Shown: positions 11,746 to 23,480, counted from the stretch's first letter. The stretch is 64,000 nucleotides of DNA from Sycobia sp. Sy_11 (GCA_018907035.1 JACCIC010000178.1:558001-622000), one strand, 5' to 3'. Made by a program: numbers and translations. Notes: generated from the sequence alone by a model not told the origin.

Positions 11746-13099
11746 AAATTCATAATTGAGCCAGTATTTTGTACACAATTGCTCTACAATAACGAATAAG
11801 TATGAATAAATTAGTATTATGTAAATTTAATATTAATTTGTAATCATTCCATTTATACGATTATTTTATAAACTGTTATATATGAACACGGTGTTCCAGA
11901 TATAACCGTTCATATTAACGGCATGGTTTCGGAAATGAAAAGTTATGTGTAAATATTAATATTCATTTAGGTCATTTGTTAATAGTTTTTGCACTACGAG
12001 CCAATGTCTCTGAGCCAATCAGGGCTCAGAGAAATGGGTCATTGTCCGTGAGCGATGAAGAAGGAGGTTAAACAAAGGGAAAGGAGGCGAAGCCGAGTAA
12101 ACACGGCAAAGGCCAGAAGTTGTTATTTGTCCTGTCCATTGTCAGCGCTCGTGTAACTGCTTGAATATACGGACGCATTGCTGAAGAGACGTTCATGCAT
12201 CTTGTCAATAAACATTATCTTTCTTCGTCTACAACCGTCGTATCCCATATTTTTCGTCAAGATACAATTTTTTATAATAGTTCACTCCACTGCATTAGAA
12301 ATAATGAAGAAAAGAATGAAAATAATGAAGAAATTTACTTATCAAAAAAAGAAAATAATGAAGAAATTTACTTTTCAAGGGTAATTTTTTCAAAGTGGAT
12401 TTTTTAACAATAATTGTAATTCGAAGAGAACTTGTAATTGTAAATTGTAATTTTACATTGTAGCTTTCGTATGAACCAAAATTTAATTACATAGTTTTAC
12501 CATATTTATAAAATTAATACTAAATTAAAGATTATTTATTAGGACCACTTTAATTAAAACAAACGAAACGAACGAATATGTTGTAATTTTGAACAATCAT
12601 TGATTTAAAAATAAAAAAAAATTTTATTTAAAAATAAAAAAAACGTTACAAATACATAAACAATACATTAATTATCTAAGAACATGTATCACATTTTTAT
12701 ATTATAGGTTTTCCTTCTTTCTACTTTAATTATCATATCGTGCAATTTTTTAAAGAATATTATTTACACTGTTATTACAGACTGAAAAAAAGTCTAAATG
12801 CAAACGATTCAATTTCGTAAAAGTATTTATTTTAATCCAACAAATATTTCTTTAAATTTTATTTATTTCAAACAAAAATATACATATTTCAAACGAGTGA
12901 ATATTTTGTAATTTTGAGTAAACAATGTTTTGAGTAAACAAACAACTAGTTTTTTTTGAATAGAAAAAATATATTTATTACATTACACTAAATCAATTAA
13001 AAATAATAAATACTTTTTGATTTGTACTAAACAGAATTACATGTGCGTGAAATATGAAATTAAATAAATAGATATTCGAAAATACTATACATATATTGT
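11746..13099. other. Intron sequence with a possible solo LTR
   Basis: Mostly AT-rich. The patch at about 11890-12260 is GC-richer and contains a hairpin (CTCTGAGCC ... GGGCTCAGAG at about 12007-12034) and, downstream, an AATAAA followed by a TC-rich stretch, an arrangement seen in LTR polyadenylation regions. No matching second LTR was found, so the call is tentative. Nothing else was recognised. Confidence 0.3.
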
Positions 13100-13234
13100 A
13101 ACGGGATACTTATTCAAATATTACCAGATAAAATTACCGTGCAGTACGGTGTTGTACGATGCCAGTTCCACCGTCTAGTTGAGTCCTGGACATAATAGGA
13201 CCAGAAGTCCCTTAATGGGGGCTGAGACGCACTC

Positions 13235-14214
13235 TTGCTGAGGTGCCGTTGGAGCCCCAAGCCAAGCGTCCGATCTGTGTGGGGTTCTCGGGGGTCTTAC
13301 CCTGCCTCTATCGACAGGGGCATCAGAGGTACGCCTTGGTTCTTCTCCACCACATGTCCCTCCGGGTCGCGTAATACAATTCTAACTCCTCAGCCTGGCA
13401 TTCGCTGTCATTTCTGCAGATTTCCAGAGGGAAGAGGGGATACCCTCTCCTAACCGACGGGCCTCTTCTTGGGAATGTCTGAGCTCGTCTTGCACTCGCG
13501 TCGGTGTAGGTTCAGGAAAGCATACCGAGCCCTGGCTGACTCTTTTAACCCCTCTAATTCTAGGCAAATAAAAGAATGGACTTTTCGGGGGCCACTTGGT
13601 CGTTCCCATAATTCTTTCCAGAAATTGACGAGTCTAACTTCAGCTCTCCTGGCGAGTTCAGCCTTAGCCTTGAAATTGGCTAAGGCCACCAGGAGATTCC
13701 TTTTCATCCGGTGTAGGGGGATCAGCTTTGGGAAAGGTATATTATGCTCTCCGTCCGTCCCAGGACCCAAAGTTCCTGCTTCGACAGGATTGGACAAGCC
13801 CCGGTTTCCTGACTCTCCGGTATAATATTCCCCTCTAATCCTGAGGATAATTACTCAGGAGTGGTGGGTCGAGGATTGGAGGCTTCTTCTCGTCCCGCAA
13901 CTCCTGCTGCGGGATTGGGTTTTGCCTCCTCCTTCAATGTCTTTTGACCCGGAACACCTGCTTCCGGAGGAGCCGTCTCGGATTCAGGAGGGCGTTGTGT
14001 GCGCGGAATCCCTTCCCCAGAGTCGTGGCCCTTCGGACGAGAGGGGCCAGGCTGGCTATAGGGTGGACTCGAAGGGGGTCTCTTCCTTGTCCGAATCCTG
14101 ACTCTTCTCCTTCAACTCTTTAATCACTTCGGAGGGGGGGTTCTGATGTAACCAACTAGTTGGGATGGGTCAAGCGGCCCTCTGTCCACTTCTGACAACG
14201 AAGAGGGCCAATAC
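13235..14214 (-). other. Post-pol region of gypsy copy 1, coding status unclear
   Basis: GC-rich, with a 115-codon minus-strand open frame (13450-13797) rich in alanine, leucine, arginine and glutamate in a helical pattern (for example LANFKAKAELARRAEVRLVN), suggesting a coiled-coil. An overlapping plus-strand frame exists (13469-13825), so coding is not certain. No homologue is recognised. It is longer here than in copy 2 (about 0.3 kb there). Confidence 0.4.
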
Positions 14215-14283
14215 CTAACCCCAAATTTCCCCTACGAGTTCCTTCAGCTGGGCAACGAAATCACTGTCCATCAGTGTGTCCAT
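14215..14283 (-). pseudogene. Start of post-pol third open frame (copy 1)
   Basis: Downstream of integrase an ATG directly follows TTGTTTCAG on the minus strand, resembling a splice acceptor joined to a start codon. The frame stops after 22 codons (TAG at 14215-14217). The same arrangement occurs in copy 2 at 50717-50869, and the two peptides share a pattern of M-D-x-L-M-D, a central K-E-L and a W-G near the end. Function is unknown; a spliced third product (position of env in some insect gypsy elements) is possible but there is no sequence evidence for an envelope protein. Confidence 0.45.
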
Positions 14284-14637
14284 CTGAAACAAAGAAAAGA
14301 CAAGCTGTATTAAAGGGAAGGGGCGAACGATTTCTCTTTCCGCAGCCTTCCTCATGGCCTTCGTTCTGGAGGCCTTCCACTCTATGAGAGGACTTCATAA
14401 CTCGATGTGAAGGCCTCTGAATCAACGTTATATTCTTACGCGGACGATTTCGTTTCCTACCCGGGACGAATTCTAAAGCATGGCGAATATTCTCAGGATC
14501 GTCCTGCGCAGAAGACGTTGTATTAGAAACTTCACGCGTTGGTAAAGTTTCTCGCATAGCAGGCGGGTCATTCTTCGCCTGGTCGCGATCTCGCGGTGAG
14601 TCTGGGTAACCTCCTCTTCTGTCTTCAGCAGTGGTTG

Positions 14638-16316
14638 TTAATGAATCTCTACCCCTGGCTCGAGTGTGGAGGTAGTCTCCAAGTGATAGCTTTCCTCAGG
14701 TTCGTCATACGGTTTGAGATGTTCGGTATGAACTAATTGTTCAAAACGTACGCCACAATCCTCTAGCTCGTACGTATTAGTCTCTTTCTTTTCTAATATA
14801 ACAAAAAGACCTATGTATTTTGGGACTAATTTGGACATTACCCCTTGAGCTATCGAGGATAAGACACGATTTTTCTTTCATACCAGGTCACCTACCTGTT
14901 ATGGAGAAGGACATCGCCTGGCATTATAATACTCTGCTTGACGTCGCTGTTATCCTTGAGATCGTGTCTCAGCGGCCTCTTGGAGATCTCTTAATTTGCT
15001 CATTTTCGCTAGCCAGGAACTTTCTTTCTGTTGAGTTTCCGATGTAGCTGGATTTTGGGTGCGCCGGAAAGTTCCTGGTGGGTCAGCTCTCTTCCGAAAT
15101 TTAGTAGAGCCGAAGAGTATCCAATAGATCTATGTGATCTCGTATTTAACGAAAAGTTCAATTCGAAGAGTTTCTCATCGATCCTCTCTTTAAATTCTCC
15201 GCGGATCGTCCTGACGTTTGCTTTGCGAATGGCGATACATTCTACTCACCGTGTAAACAAACCTTGAATCACCAGGATATACTCAAATCCATGGCGACTT
15301 TTTACGAATGGTCCTGTGATGTCACCAGCGACCATTTGCCAGGGTCTTTCTAAGACTCTCCGACCCACTAATCCGTAAGGTGTTCTTTGGCTCACCTTGG
15401 ACTATTGGCATATAAGACAGTTTGTCACATAGTCTTTAAGCCTCTTATAAAATCCAGGCGAGTAATAATATTTGCTGACTCCAGCGAAAGTTTTCTCGCG
15501 TCATGGATGTGTGGCTGTTGGGTTATCGTGACATTCTTTAATAACTGTGTCAGGACATTCCTTAGGAACAACGATCTTCCAAGCGTCTTCATCGCCCATG
15601 ATGACTTCGAGGATTTCATCTGGGCGATAGCAGTATAATTGTCCCCCCCCCCCATTATTTTCCATTTCGGATAATCATTAGGACGATCTTGTACGTTCTT
15701 GAACCATTGTAGATATCATTCGTCTTGAGTATGTCTTGCCCATGTGACAGTTGAGAATATAGATCGTCTCCCTCGGACATCCCAGAAAGGGCGTCTGGCA
15801 CGTTGTTCAACGTCCCTTTCCGATGCTCTACATCGAAACTTTGCCCTTGCAATCTTAGAGCCCATTGTGCGAGTCTATCAGTTAGGTTCTGCATTGTACG
15901 AATCCACCTCAAACTACTGTGATCCGTAATAGCACGGAGATGATATCCGTCGATATTTAATTATTCGACGGAATTTATCGATGGCCCATATGACAATTAA
16001 GCACTCTCTCTCTCAGTATACCGAATAGTTTCTTTTGGCTTGGAAGAGTGCTCTTCTTGCGAACGCCAACACTCATTCTTATCCGTCAACTTCTTCCGTC
16101 AAAACCGCTTCAATGCCAGTATCACTCGTATCTGTTTTAACGGTGAACTGGATACCAAATAACGGTCTATGCAGGATGGGTGCCGAAGCGATCATTGGTT
16201 TGATATTATCGAAAGAGGCTTGTTATTCCTCGGTTCACTCATATCGACAGTATTTTCTAGTTAGACGTGTGAGTGGTTCGGCAATGGTAGTAAAATCCTC
16301 TAGAAACTTTCTATAG
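14638..16316 (-). pseudogene. Gypsy RNase H and integrase segments (copy 1)
   Basis: RNase H and connection sequences lie around 15655-16150 (segment LAQWALRLQGQSFDVEHRKG at 15655-15912 marks the RNase H C-terminal end). Integrase core traces continue toward 15030, and the integrase C-terminal domain is seen at 14638-14838 (KLVPKYIGLFVILEKKETNT, the GPF/Y-type module before the polyprotein end). Frames change repeatedly and stops are frequent. The order RT-RNase H-integrase on the minus strand is the Ty3/gypsy order, which distinguishes it from copia. Confidence 0.75.
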
Positions 16317-16807
16317 CACTCTGCCGCCCCGAGCAAACGTCTAAGTTGCTTCAGGTTCCTTGGTTCCGAGTATTGCTTTACTGGTTCGATCTTTTCGGGA
16401 TTGGGCTGGAATCTCTAACGATTCACAAGAACACCTAAATATTTAAATTCGGTATGTCCGAAGACACTTTTTTCGATTTATCGTGAGTCTAGCTTCATGT
16501 ACCTGAACAAGAACACGACGTATTCAGTCTAAGTGTGCTTTGAATGTCTCTATGGGATGATAATATCGTCCAGATATGAGAAGGGATTCAGCTCAAGGTC
16601 TGGTCCGATAATTCGATCTATAAGTCATTGGAACAACACTCCAGCGTTAGATAGATCAAAGTGCATTCTGATAAACTGGAATAGTCCCATTCCATGTACC
16701 GTAAATACCATTATCGGTTTGAATTCCGAATGAAGTGGTATTTAATGGTACGCACTGCTCAGACCTAAGGTAGAAATATATCGAGCTGATTGCAGGTTCC
16801 TTAAAAT

Positions 16808-17480
16808 CTAGTCCATGTTAGACAACGGGTATGCATCAGGTTTTGAAACTAAATTATCTTTTCGAAATTTGATGCAAAATTTATATTTTCCGTTGCTTTT
16901 ACGTACCACCACCACTGTTGGACCAATCACTTGTGGATGGTTTGAATACTCAGTCTCTAGCATCTCTTTAACTTGAGAATGCATCTCTTCTTGTATTTTC
17001 ATAGAGACTGGATAAGCCTTTTAACGTATAGGGCGAGCATCTTCTACATTTATAATATGTTCCGTCCCCGTCGCACGCCTCAGAGCACTTGTTACGCCCC
17101 GCCGGCAGGATTTTATTCAAGAGCTTCTTCATACGTTGTTGCTCCTGCCGGGATACATCCGTGAGATCAATGGATGCTAACCTCGAAAACTCCATGGTCA
17201 GATCGAAACCAGTATTTTCTTCTGAATTTATTTCGCCTACCCGAAGAATTTCAGAAGATAAGCGGTCAGTCAATCTCAACGGCGCCAGTCGTTGGATTTC
17301 ATTACACGTGACTGCAGCTATTTCTAACCTGATCCGCTTATTAGTCACTTTAACCCACAGCGAATTATCTGTATGGTCATGGACGGTTCCGAACGCTCGT
17401 GTGAAATTGGCACCTACGTAGCAATCTACTTCTAGGTTTGAAATCACAGTAACCAATACATCGCGTATGTTCCCTATCAA
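16808..17480 (-). pseudogene. Gypsy protease-RT segment (copy 1)
   Basis: The frame at 16968-17480 encodes the C-terminal end of the retroviral-type protease (segment DCYVGANFTRAFGTVHDH) and the linker to reverse transcriptase. The RT N-terminus continues in another frame at 16808-17002 (segment EMHSQVKEML followed by CIKFRKDNLVSKPDAYPLSN, the fingers region before the active site). The frameshift near 16990 and the change from the usual PIPVV-type motif to a divergent run show decay. No YxDD box survives intact downstream. It would act, when functional, in reverse transcription of the element RNA. Confidence 0.8.
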
Positions 17481-17600
17481 TACGAACAGCAGTTCGACGT
17501 GATCCGTGGCGTAAAACGGAGAGTTCCCTGTGCCTCTAGCACCGACTCCAGACGCTGGAGTCCAAATCCAGGCTTTTTCTTCGGAGGGGTCCTATTTCTA

Positions 17601-18330
17601 TTCTCTTCTCTGTCATTTTTCTCAATAAATAAAAAATAATATTTTTCGTACTTAGATTAGGGTTCGTCGAAAATGAAGGATCGTATCGGAACGGGTAAAT
17701 GGATCTGGTGTAAATAACTCTTAACGAATTTTTAATATGTAACATATAAAATAAGAAATTATTGTATTTACTTAAAAAATACAAATAAAAAGTAATATAA
17801 TAATTAAAAAATCGAAGTTTAGTGGTGGAATGAGGGTTCCGTATAAATCCCCTATAACAAAAGAAAATAATAAAAATAAATTTTACTTAATTTTAAATTA
17901 TTAGATAACATTTATATAATTCTTAGAACTAATACGTCAATTATTTCATCGCAAGCTAATCCCTTAATCTGCTTAACTTGCTCACTGGGCTTTCACCACT
18001 TTGCGGGCTCTGTATTTATTATAAAATAAGTAATATCTAAAGGACCTAAAATTATATATTTTTTGATAATAACTAAACATATATGTTTGTATTTGTTTAA
18101 GATTTTTGAGATAATAAAAGCAAAAATTATATACAGATATAGAATTGATGTAATCTATAAAAATATTTTTAATTTAAATATAAAATTCTAAAATTATTCT
18201 AAAAATATTTTAAATTTAATATTAAAATTCTAAAAAAAATATAATAATTCTGCTTCTAATATAAGCTAGATGTTTCTACAAAACTCTAGTATTATAACAC
18301 AAAATACTCTTGTTCTATAACATACTCTTT
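17601..18330. other. AT-rich intron sequence
   Basis: No recognisable feature between the gypsy remnant and the mariner fossil. Confidence 0.45.
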
Positions 18331-18689
18331 CAGGACGATTGAACGGAAATTAAGATGTCTCAGTTTAAAAAATAAATCGAGAAAAATTTGCATGGGATCT
18401 AATACAAAACCTGAATTATTGCAGTTATATTATAGTCCAGAAAATAAGTACAGAGATCACAGACATTGGATACTTGAAAATATTTGTGATGGTTTGAAAA
18501 CTGGTAATGGCATGAGAATTATTTTAAAATGCGTTTGATTTAAAATGTTGCTAGATTTTTCTTTGTTTGCATTAGCCCCGAAAGATAGGAAAAAATAGTA
18601 GAAAATGACGGAAAATATTTTAATTAAGCTAACGTATATACATTTTCCATGATAAATATCCGTTTTCAGATTTACATAACTCGGCAATT

Positions 18690-19561
18690 ATGAAATTCAT
18701 CGCTTACAGTATGTAAAGAGTGGTTTCAGCGGTTTAGAATTGGAGATACTGATGTGAATGACAAAGAATGTTCTGGGCAACCAAAACAGTTTGAAGATAG
18801 AGAATTGCAAGCATTATTGGATGGAAACTTAACTCAAACGCAGAAAGAACTCGTTAATAAGATAGGAGTCAGTGATAGAGCAGTTGGCAAACAGTTACAT
18901 GCGATGGGAAAGATTCATAAAGAAGGAAAATGGATGCCAGATGATTTGGCCGAAAGTGCCATGATGAATTGATACAACATCGCACTGTCTTTGCTTGCCA
19001 GGCAAAAGAAGGAATGTTTTCTGTGGCGTATTCTGACTGGTAATGAACAGTGGAACTACTATGATAATCCTAAGCGCAAAAAGTCATGGGTGGATCTAGT
19101 CCAACCGTCCACATTGATACTAAAAAGGTACATCCACGGCCAATAGGTTTTGCTGTACAATTGGTGGGATCAACAGGTTGTGCTGTAAAAACGTCACTGC
19201 TCAGGCATAAAAACGATAACTGAATGATTTTACAACAGAAATTGATCGAACATAAATCAGCAATCGCGAGTAATAGGCGCAAAGTCAATCTCTGGCATAA
19301 CAACGCTCGGCCACATGTTGCGGAAGCCGTCAAAAACACACTGTTGGAGCTCTAATGGGAAATGTTGCCCCACCCAGCTTACTCGCCGGACATAGCGTCT
19401 TCTGATTACCACCTACTTAGGTTGATATGCACTTACAATATGTTAAAGAAATGCGAGAACTTGTGGATGATTGGATCGTCTCAAAACCGTCATCGTGCTT
19501 TCGCCACGGTATCGCCATATCGCTAGAAAGATGGGAAATAGTAGTAGAAAATGACGGAAAA
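18690..19561 (+). pseudogene. Outer mariner transposase, broken
   Basis: The segment WFQRFRIGDTDVNDKECSGQ at about 18722-18781 and the following QTQKELVNKIGVSDRAVGK are the paired helix-turn-helix DNA-binding region of mariner transposases. A catalytic-domain trace around 19040-19085 keeps the context of the first acidic residue (TGNEQWNYYDNPKRKKSW), in which the usual D of GDEKW is changed to N. The C-terminus (ERWEIVVENDGKY) at about 19529-19567 is typical. Numerous stops and frameshifts make it non-functional. Confidence 0.8.
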
Positions 19562-19563
19562 TA

Positions 19564-20765
19564 CGAGGGTGGATTGATAAGTTTCCGGCCTGACGAAGTG
19601 ATGGCGCCACTAGGCCTACCTTGAGGTAGCGTTTTATAGTACCAACCATAGATAGCATGTAGCTATAGTTTCAGTCCGATTGCCATGTTAGTTTAAGTTT
19701 GAGAGCACGTTGAACAAGACGCCTCTGTGTTTTTCGTAAAAATGGAAAAGCTGAAAACTCGTGCTGTCATTAAATACTTTTATTTGAAGGGGTTAACGCG
19801 GAAGGAAATTAAAGAAGAGATGGACTCAACACTGGGGACATCCTCCCCATCATATTCAACCGTTAAGCACTGAATTTCCGAGTTTAAAAAGGGTTGTGTG
19901 AGTACCTTTGATGAGCCTCGCTCAGGACGCCCCATTGAGGTCACAACTCCAGATATGATCGAAAAAATCCATCAAATAGTACTGAAAGACCGCAGATTAA
20001 AAGTGCGTGAGATAGCTGAGACCTGTAAGATCTCATATGAACGTGTACAAAATATTTTGCACCAACATTTGTATATGGAAAAGCTCTGTGCAAGATGGGT
20101 GCCGCGTTTGACAACAGTCGACCAAAAATTGATTCGAAAGAATATTTTTACCGCCAATTTGGCGTTGTATAAGCGTAACCCAAGCGAATTTTTGCGTCGA
20201 TTCGTAACCGTTGACGAAACTTGGGTCCACCACTACACTCCTGAAACGAAACAACAGTCTAAACAGTGGATTGGACCAGGGGAACCAACTCCAAAGAAGG
20301 CAAAAACAATTTTTTTGGCGAACAAGGTTAAGGCTACTGTTTTTTGGGATGCAAGAGGTATTATATACATTGATTACCTTGAAAAGAGTTAAACTATTAC
20401 TGGTCAATACTACGCAGACTTATTGAAACGTTGGAATCACGAAATGAAAATTAAACGATCTGAAGTTTGAATTTATGCCGCACCCTCCCTACTCTCCAGA
20501 TCTAGCCCCGAGTGACTATTATCTGTTTCCTAACCTCAAAAAATGACTTGGCGGTAAGAGATTTGCGGACAATAAAGAAGTAATCGAAGGTGTAAATGGG
20601 TATTTTGAGGAGCTTGACGAATCAGTGTATAGAGATGGCATTACTAGACTAGAACACTGCTATGAGAAATGTATCAGCCTTGTAGGAGATTATGTTGAGA
20701 AATAAAAAAATTCTTATAAATGTTGTTTTTCTTGGTCAGGCCGGAAATTTACCATTCCACCGTCG
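19564..20765 (+). mobile_element. Inner (nested) mariner element
   Basis: A 1202-bp mariner inserted in the older one. Left inverted repeat CGAGGGTGGATTGATAAGTT and right inverted repeat (complement of the sequence ending CCACCGTCG at 20765) match over about 31 bp with 4 mismatches. A TA dinucleotide flanks both ends (19562-19563 and 20766-20767), the expected target duplication, and removing the insert rejoins the outer mariner exactly as seen in its duplicated tail near 18.6 kb. It carries a disabled transposase. Confidence 0.95.
19742..20705 (+). pseudogene. Inner mariner transposase with internal deletion
   Basis: The longest intact stretch is 19898-20392 (164 codons): the second DNA-binding motif (EVTTPDMIEKIHQIV), a WVPRL linker, and the first catalytic aspartate in VTVDETWVHHYTPETKQQSK. 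A stop follows at 20390-20392. After RWNHEMKIKRSE the sequence jumps to MPHPPYSPDLAPSDYYLFPN: the block carrying the second aspartate (HDN-type motif) is missing, which also explains the shortened element. A TGA interrupts the C-terminal part, which otherwise ends as ISLVGDYVEK at about 20672-20702. Catalysis is impossible without the second aspartate. N-terminal sequence before 19898 (from ATG at 19742) has an in-frame stop near 19871. Confidence 0.9.
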
Positions 20766-20830
20766 TATTTTGATTAAGCTAACGTGTATCCATTTTCCAC
20801 CATAAATATCCTTTTTCCGTAAAAAAAGAT

Positions 20831-21491
20831 CGGAACTAAGTTCGTCACCTAATATATACGACCGATACAAGCGATTTTATAACAGCTAAGACGTACCTAA
20901 TTCTGTTATAGCATTTATACTTTTTAATAAATCTAGAAGCACTTGGTCTTATTAAAAAGTTTTCTACCTTTTTTTGATTATAATAAATTAATTTTTTATA
21001 TTATATTCTTCTTACTATGATTATATTATTTTTATTTTTTAAAAGGAATTTTGTAAAAGGAACTCGCATTACAAATATTTTAAAATGATTATTAAGAGTT
21101 TATGTACAGTCAGGCATTATAGGCGAAATATAGTATGTTGGTGCTCTATACAGTTCATTATGCACGATTTTTATTGGTTCATATGTTTTTCGTCGCAGCG
21201 ACATTGCCTCATGTGTTTACCAGAGTGCGTTTTCGTCGCTAATGATGAGCTGCGTAGGCGTGGTGAAGTGACGTCAGAGCAGATCGCAGTGATGAGTCAT
21301 TTCCGATGTGTTGGCAGTTTTACGCATCTCGCCTTTTATCTCTGTTATAACGCCCATTACTTGACATTCCTGTAATTTCAGTCCTTGAGGAGAAGCTCAG
21401 CACAGCTAACGGCTGTCCACGGCAAGGCACAATTGGCTTGATATACTTCAATGTAAAAAGATAGGACTAACCCTCTATCTCTAATTTTTTA
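20831..21491. other. Intron sequence, nothing recognised
   Basis: A 96-codon frame at 21085-21375 shows no recognisable domain. A slightly GC-richer patch at 21200-21420 may be TE debris. Confidence 0.35.
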
Positions 21492-21830
21492 CATAGACTT
21501 GTATATTAGACCGCGCGTTTAAATAGACGCTCTGAAGTTTACATTAAAAGATAGAGATAACCCTAAAGTCGTGCTTTCTCTCTTGCTCCGGGAAAAGAGT
21601 AGGGAGGCAGCTCAACAATAACAATGGTAAGAATATATAAGAAACGTATATTTTTGCTGCGTATATTTCTACTGGAATTTTCCCGGACTTTCCTTTTCTC
21701 CCCTCTTCCTCATTTGTAAGAGAAAGACAACACGGCTCTCTGTATTGTTTTTCACTCTGACTTAGGGTTCAACCTGCTTCAACTGAATTCTGTTCCCAGA
21801 GCGCGCGGTCTAATATCAGATATAAGTCTA
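21492..21830. mobile_element. MITE-like element with terminal inverted repeats
   Basis: TAGACTTGTATATTAGACCG at 21494 reappears inverted at 21802-21830 (CGCGCGGTCTAATATCAGAT then ATAAGTCTA), giving roughly 25-bp ends around about 340 bp of non-coding DNA. TTTTTTA occurs immediately outside both ends (21485-21491 and 21831-21837), a possible 7-bp target duplication, though a T-rich word is weak evidence. Superfamily undetermined. Confidence 0.5.
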
Positions 21831-21837
21831 TTTTTTA

Positions 21838-22491
21838 ATGTCTAATATAACATTATACACAGTACGATCAGGTACAACGATGCCGCTCTTCTATACTTAC
21901 TAGTGAATAAATATTCACTATAAGTATTCATATTTCTGAATTACATTTTTACTCAATATTGTAAATAATATACTATGCACGTAAATATAAAAAGACGTAA
22001 TATGACTAAGATGTTTATTTATTATCGGACAAATTTACTAGACCAAAATTACTGTACTTTTTTTCAAAAAAGAAGTCAACAAAACCATCAAACTTTCTGT
22101 TTTTTCCATAATTTTTCTTAAATTAAACTAATATAATTTTTTAAATATTCTATGAACTTTCCTGAATTGTTTCATAGATTATTTTTTCCGTTTTATTAAT
22201 TGCATATCAAATGTTGAAGGACTTAAAACCTTTTTTAGCCACATGGAATGGTATTTTGCCATCCAGAATGTTTCAAATTAGTTTAATATTATAATATAAC
22301 TATAAATAGTATAATATTATAAGAACAATCTACAAAAAGAAAACTGTCTCTCTCCCTCTTTGCCAAAAATTTAATACGCAACTTAAGTTAAATTTTATTG
22401 TCCAAAACTTGCAATTTCAATTTATAAAACATTTGCAACTAATTATTTTTGTATAATTTTGGAACTTTTAATGGTTAAACCTTCTTAACTG
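21838..22491. other. AT-rich intron sequence
   Basis: No gene or repeat recognised. Confidence 0.4.
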
Positions 22492-22925
22492 TGCGACGAG
22501 CAAATAGTCTCGTGCAAATAATATTATATATTGTATACAAGTCGCGAGCGGCGCGGTGAAGGGGAGGTGGGCTTCGTGGTGCGGCGCGGCGCGAGGGTAA
22601 AGCGCCGGCAGTACGGCAAAGATGCGCGAGCGCTCTCGGGCCGCAGGCGGCGACGGCGCTGCGCAGCTCTTAGGCGCGCTACAGTGCGGTAAGGGGAAGC
22701 GAGCGCTCTCTCCCAATTCTCCAATAGAGCCGCACTGACTGCGAATTTTCAGTGTGCCAGCGACCTCGAAACTGGCTATTCGAGGGGGACCTGTCGTCGG
22801 CGCGATAGAGGGCGACAAGTCTCAGCACACTCAGAGCGGGACGCGATCACGTAGAATAAAATAAGAAATAAAATTGTAATTACGCTCACGCGGAGCGCTA
22901 ATTTTAAGTTAAATGTAATTGTAAA
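22492..22925 (+). repeat. LTR fragment (5' part)
   Basis: Shares GAGCGCTC, GGGCCGCAGGCGG, GCCGCACTGACTGCGAATTT, CAGTGTGCCAG and GATCACGTAGAATAAAATAA with the blocks at 25535-25900 and 41632-42110. The GC-rich section is probably the promoter/transcribed leader. It ends at about 22925 where pol sequence begins, a deletion junction. Confidence 0.75.
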
Positions 22926-22946
22926 TTTTTTATGGTAGGCTTTTTG

Positions 22947-23480
22947 TATGGCAGGCTTTTAAAGAGCTAAAGAGAAACTTAACGGAAGCTCCTGTTTTGG
23001 CATGTCCAAATTGGAATCTGTCTTTTCTCCTGCAAACAGATGCGAGTTTACTTAGCCTAGGAGCAGTGCTAACACAGATAGACGGAGAAAAAGAAAACGT
23101 CATTGCTTATGCTAGCCACACACTAAATCCAGCAGAAAAAAATTATTCCGTTACTGAATTAGAATGTTTAGCTGTGCGGTGGGGCATATGGAAAATGCGC
23201 CCATATCTTGAAGGTTATCCGTTTACGGTAGTAACGGATCATCAATCATTAAAATGGTTGGAGAAATGAGATAATCCATCAGGAAGGTTAGCACGATGCG
23301 CACTGGAATAAACTCAATGGGATTTCGATATACGGTATCGAAAAGGGACAGAAAACAACGTGGCCGATATACTATCACGAAATCCAGTCAAAATAAACGC
23401 GATATCGAAAACGGAAAATAAATGGTACCAGAAAACTTATAAATCGGTATCATAAAATCCGAAAGATTTTCCGGATTACA
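22947..23480 (+). pseudogene. Gypsy RNase H segment (copy A/B)
   Basis: The frame from about 22947 encodes the start of the gypsy RNase H: QAFKELKRNLTEAPVLACPN, then LQTDAS (first catalytic Asp), the glutamate in NYSVTELECLAV and VVTDHQSLKW (third Asp). The order of acidic residues D-E-D is retained up to 23266, where TGA stops the frame; the GRLARCALE and VADILS-type downstream motif continues with changes. RNase H degrades the RNA strand during reverse transcription. Relationship to the element at 44.8-48.0 kb is clear from ECLA and YLEGYxF. Confidence 0.8.

Larger units (their letters stand above)
13100..17600 (-). mobile_element. Ty3/gypsy LTR retrotransposon remnant (copy 1)
   Basis: A minus-strand gypsy element lacking gag and both recognisable LTRs. 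From high to low coordinates: protease/RT (16808-17480), RT and RNase H (about 15.6-16.8 kb), integrase (about 14.64-15.4 kb), then a post-pol region (13.1-14.3 kb). It is the same family as the element at 49.87-55.87 kb: both share the protein segment GEINSEENTGFDLTMEFSRL and the same post-pol leader. Base composition is higher in GC than its surroundings. Many stops and frameshifts show it is inactive. It lies antisense to Oga inside its intron. Confidence 0.85.
18331..20830 (+). mobile_element. Old mariner element interrupted by a younger mariner
   Basis: The outer element reads on the + strand. Its transposase helix-turn-helix part is at about 18720-18972, middle and catalytic fragments follow to about 19420, and its C-terminal end is at 19427-19561, where a second mariner begins. 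The outer sequence resumes at 20766 (TTTTGATTAAGCTAACGTG) and runs to about 20825. A copy of this same 3' end (GACGGAAAATATTTTAATTA and following) also appears at about 18590-18670, so the outer element is rearranged as well as interrupted. Its own terminal inverted repeats were not found. Confidence 0.8.

Noticed and set aside
13469..13825. 118-codon + strand frame as a host gene
   Set aside because: Lies within the minus-strand gypsy remnant and overlaps the opposite-strand frame; no recognisable domain.
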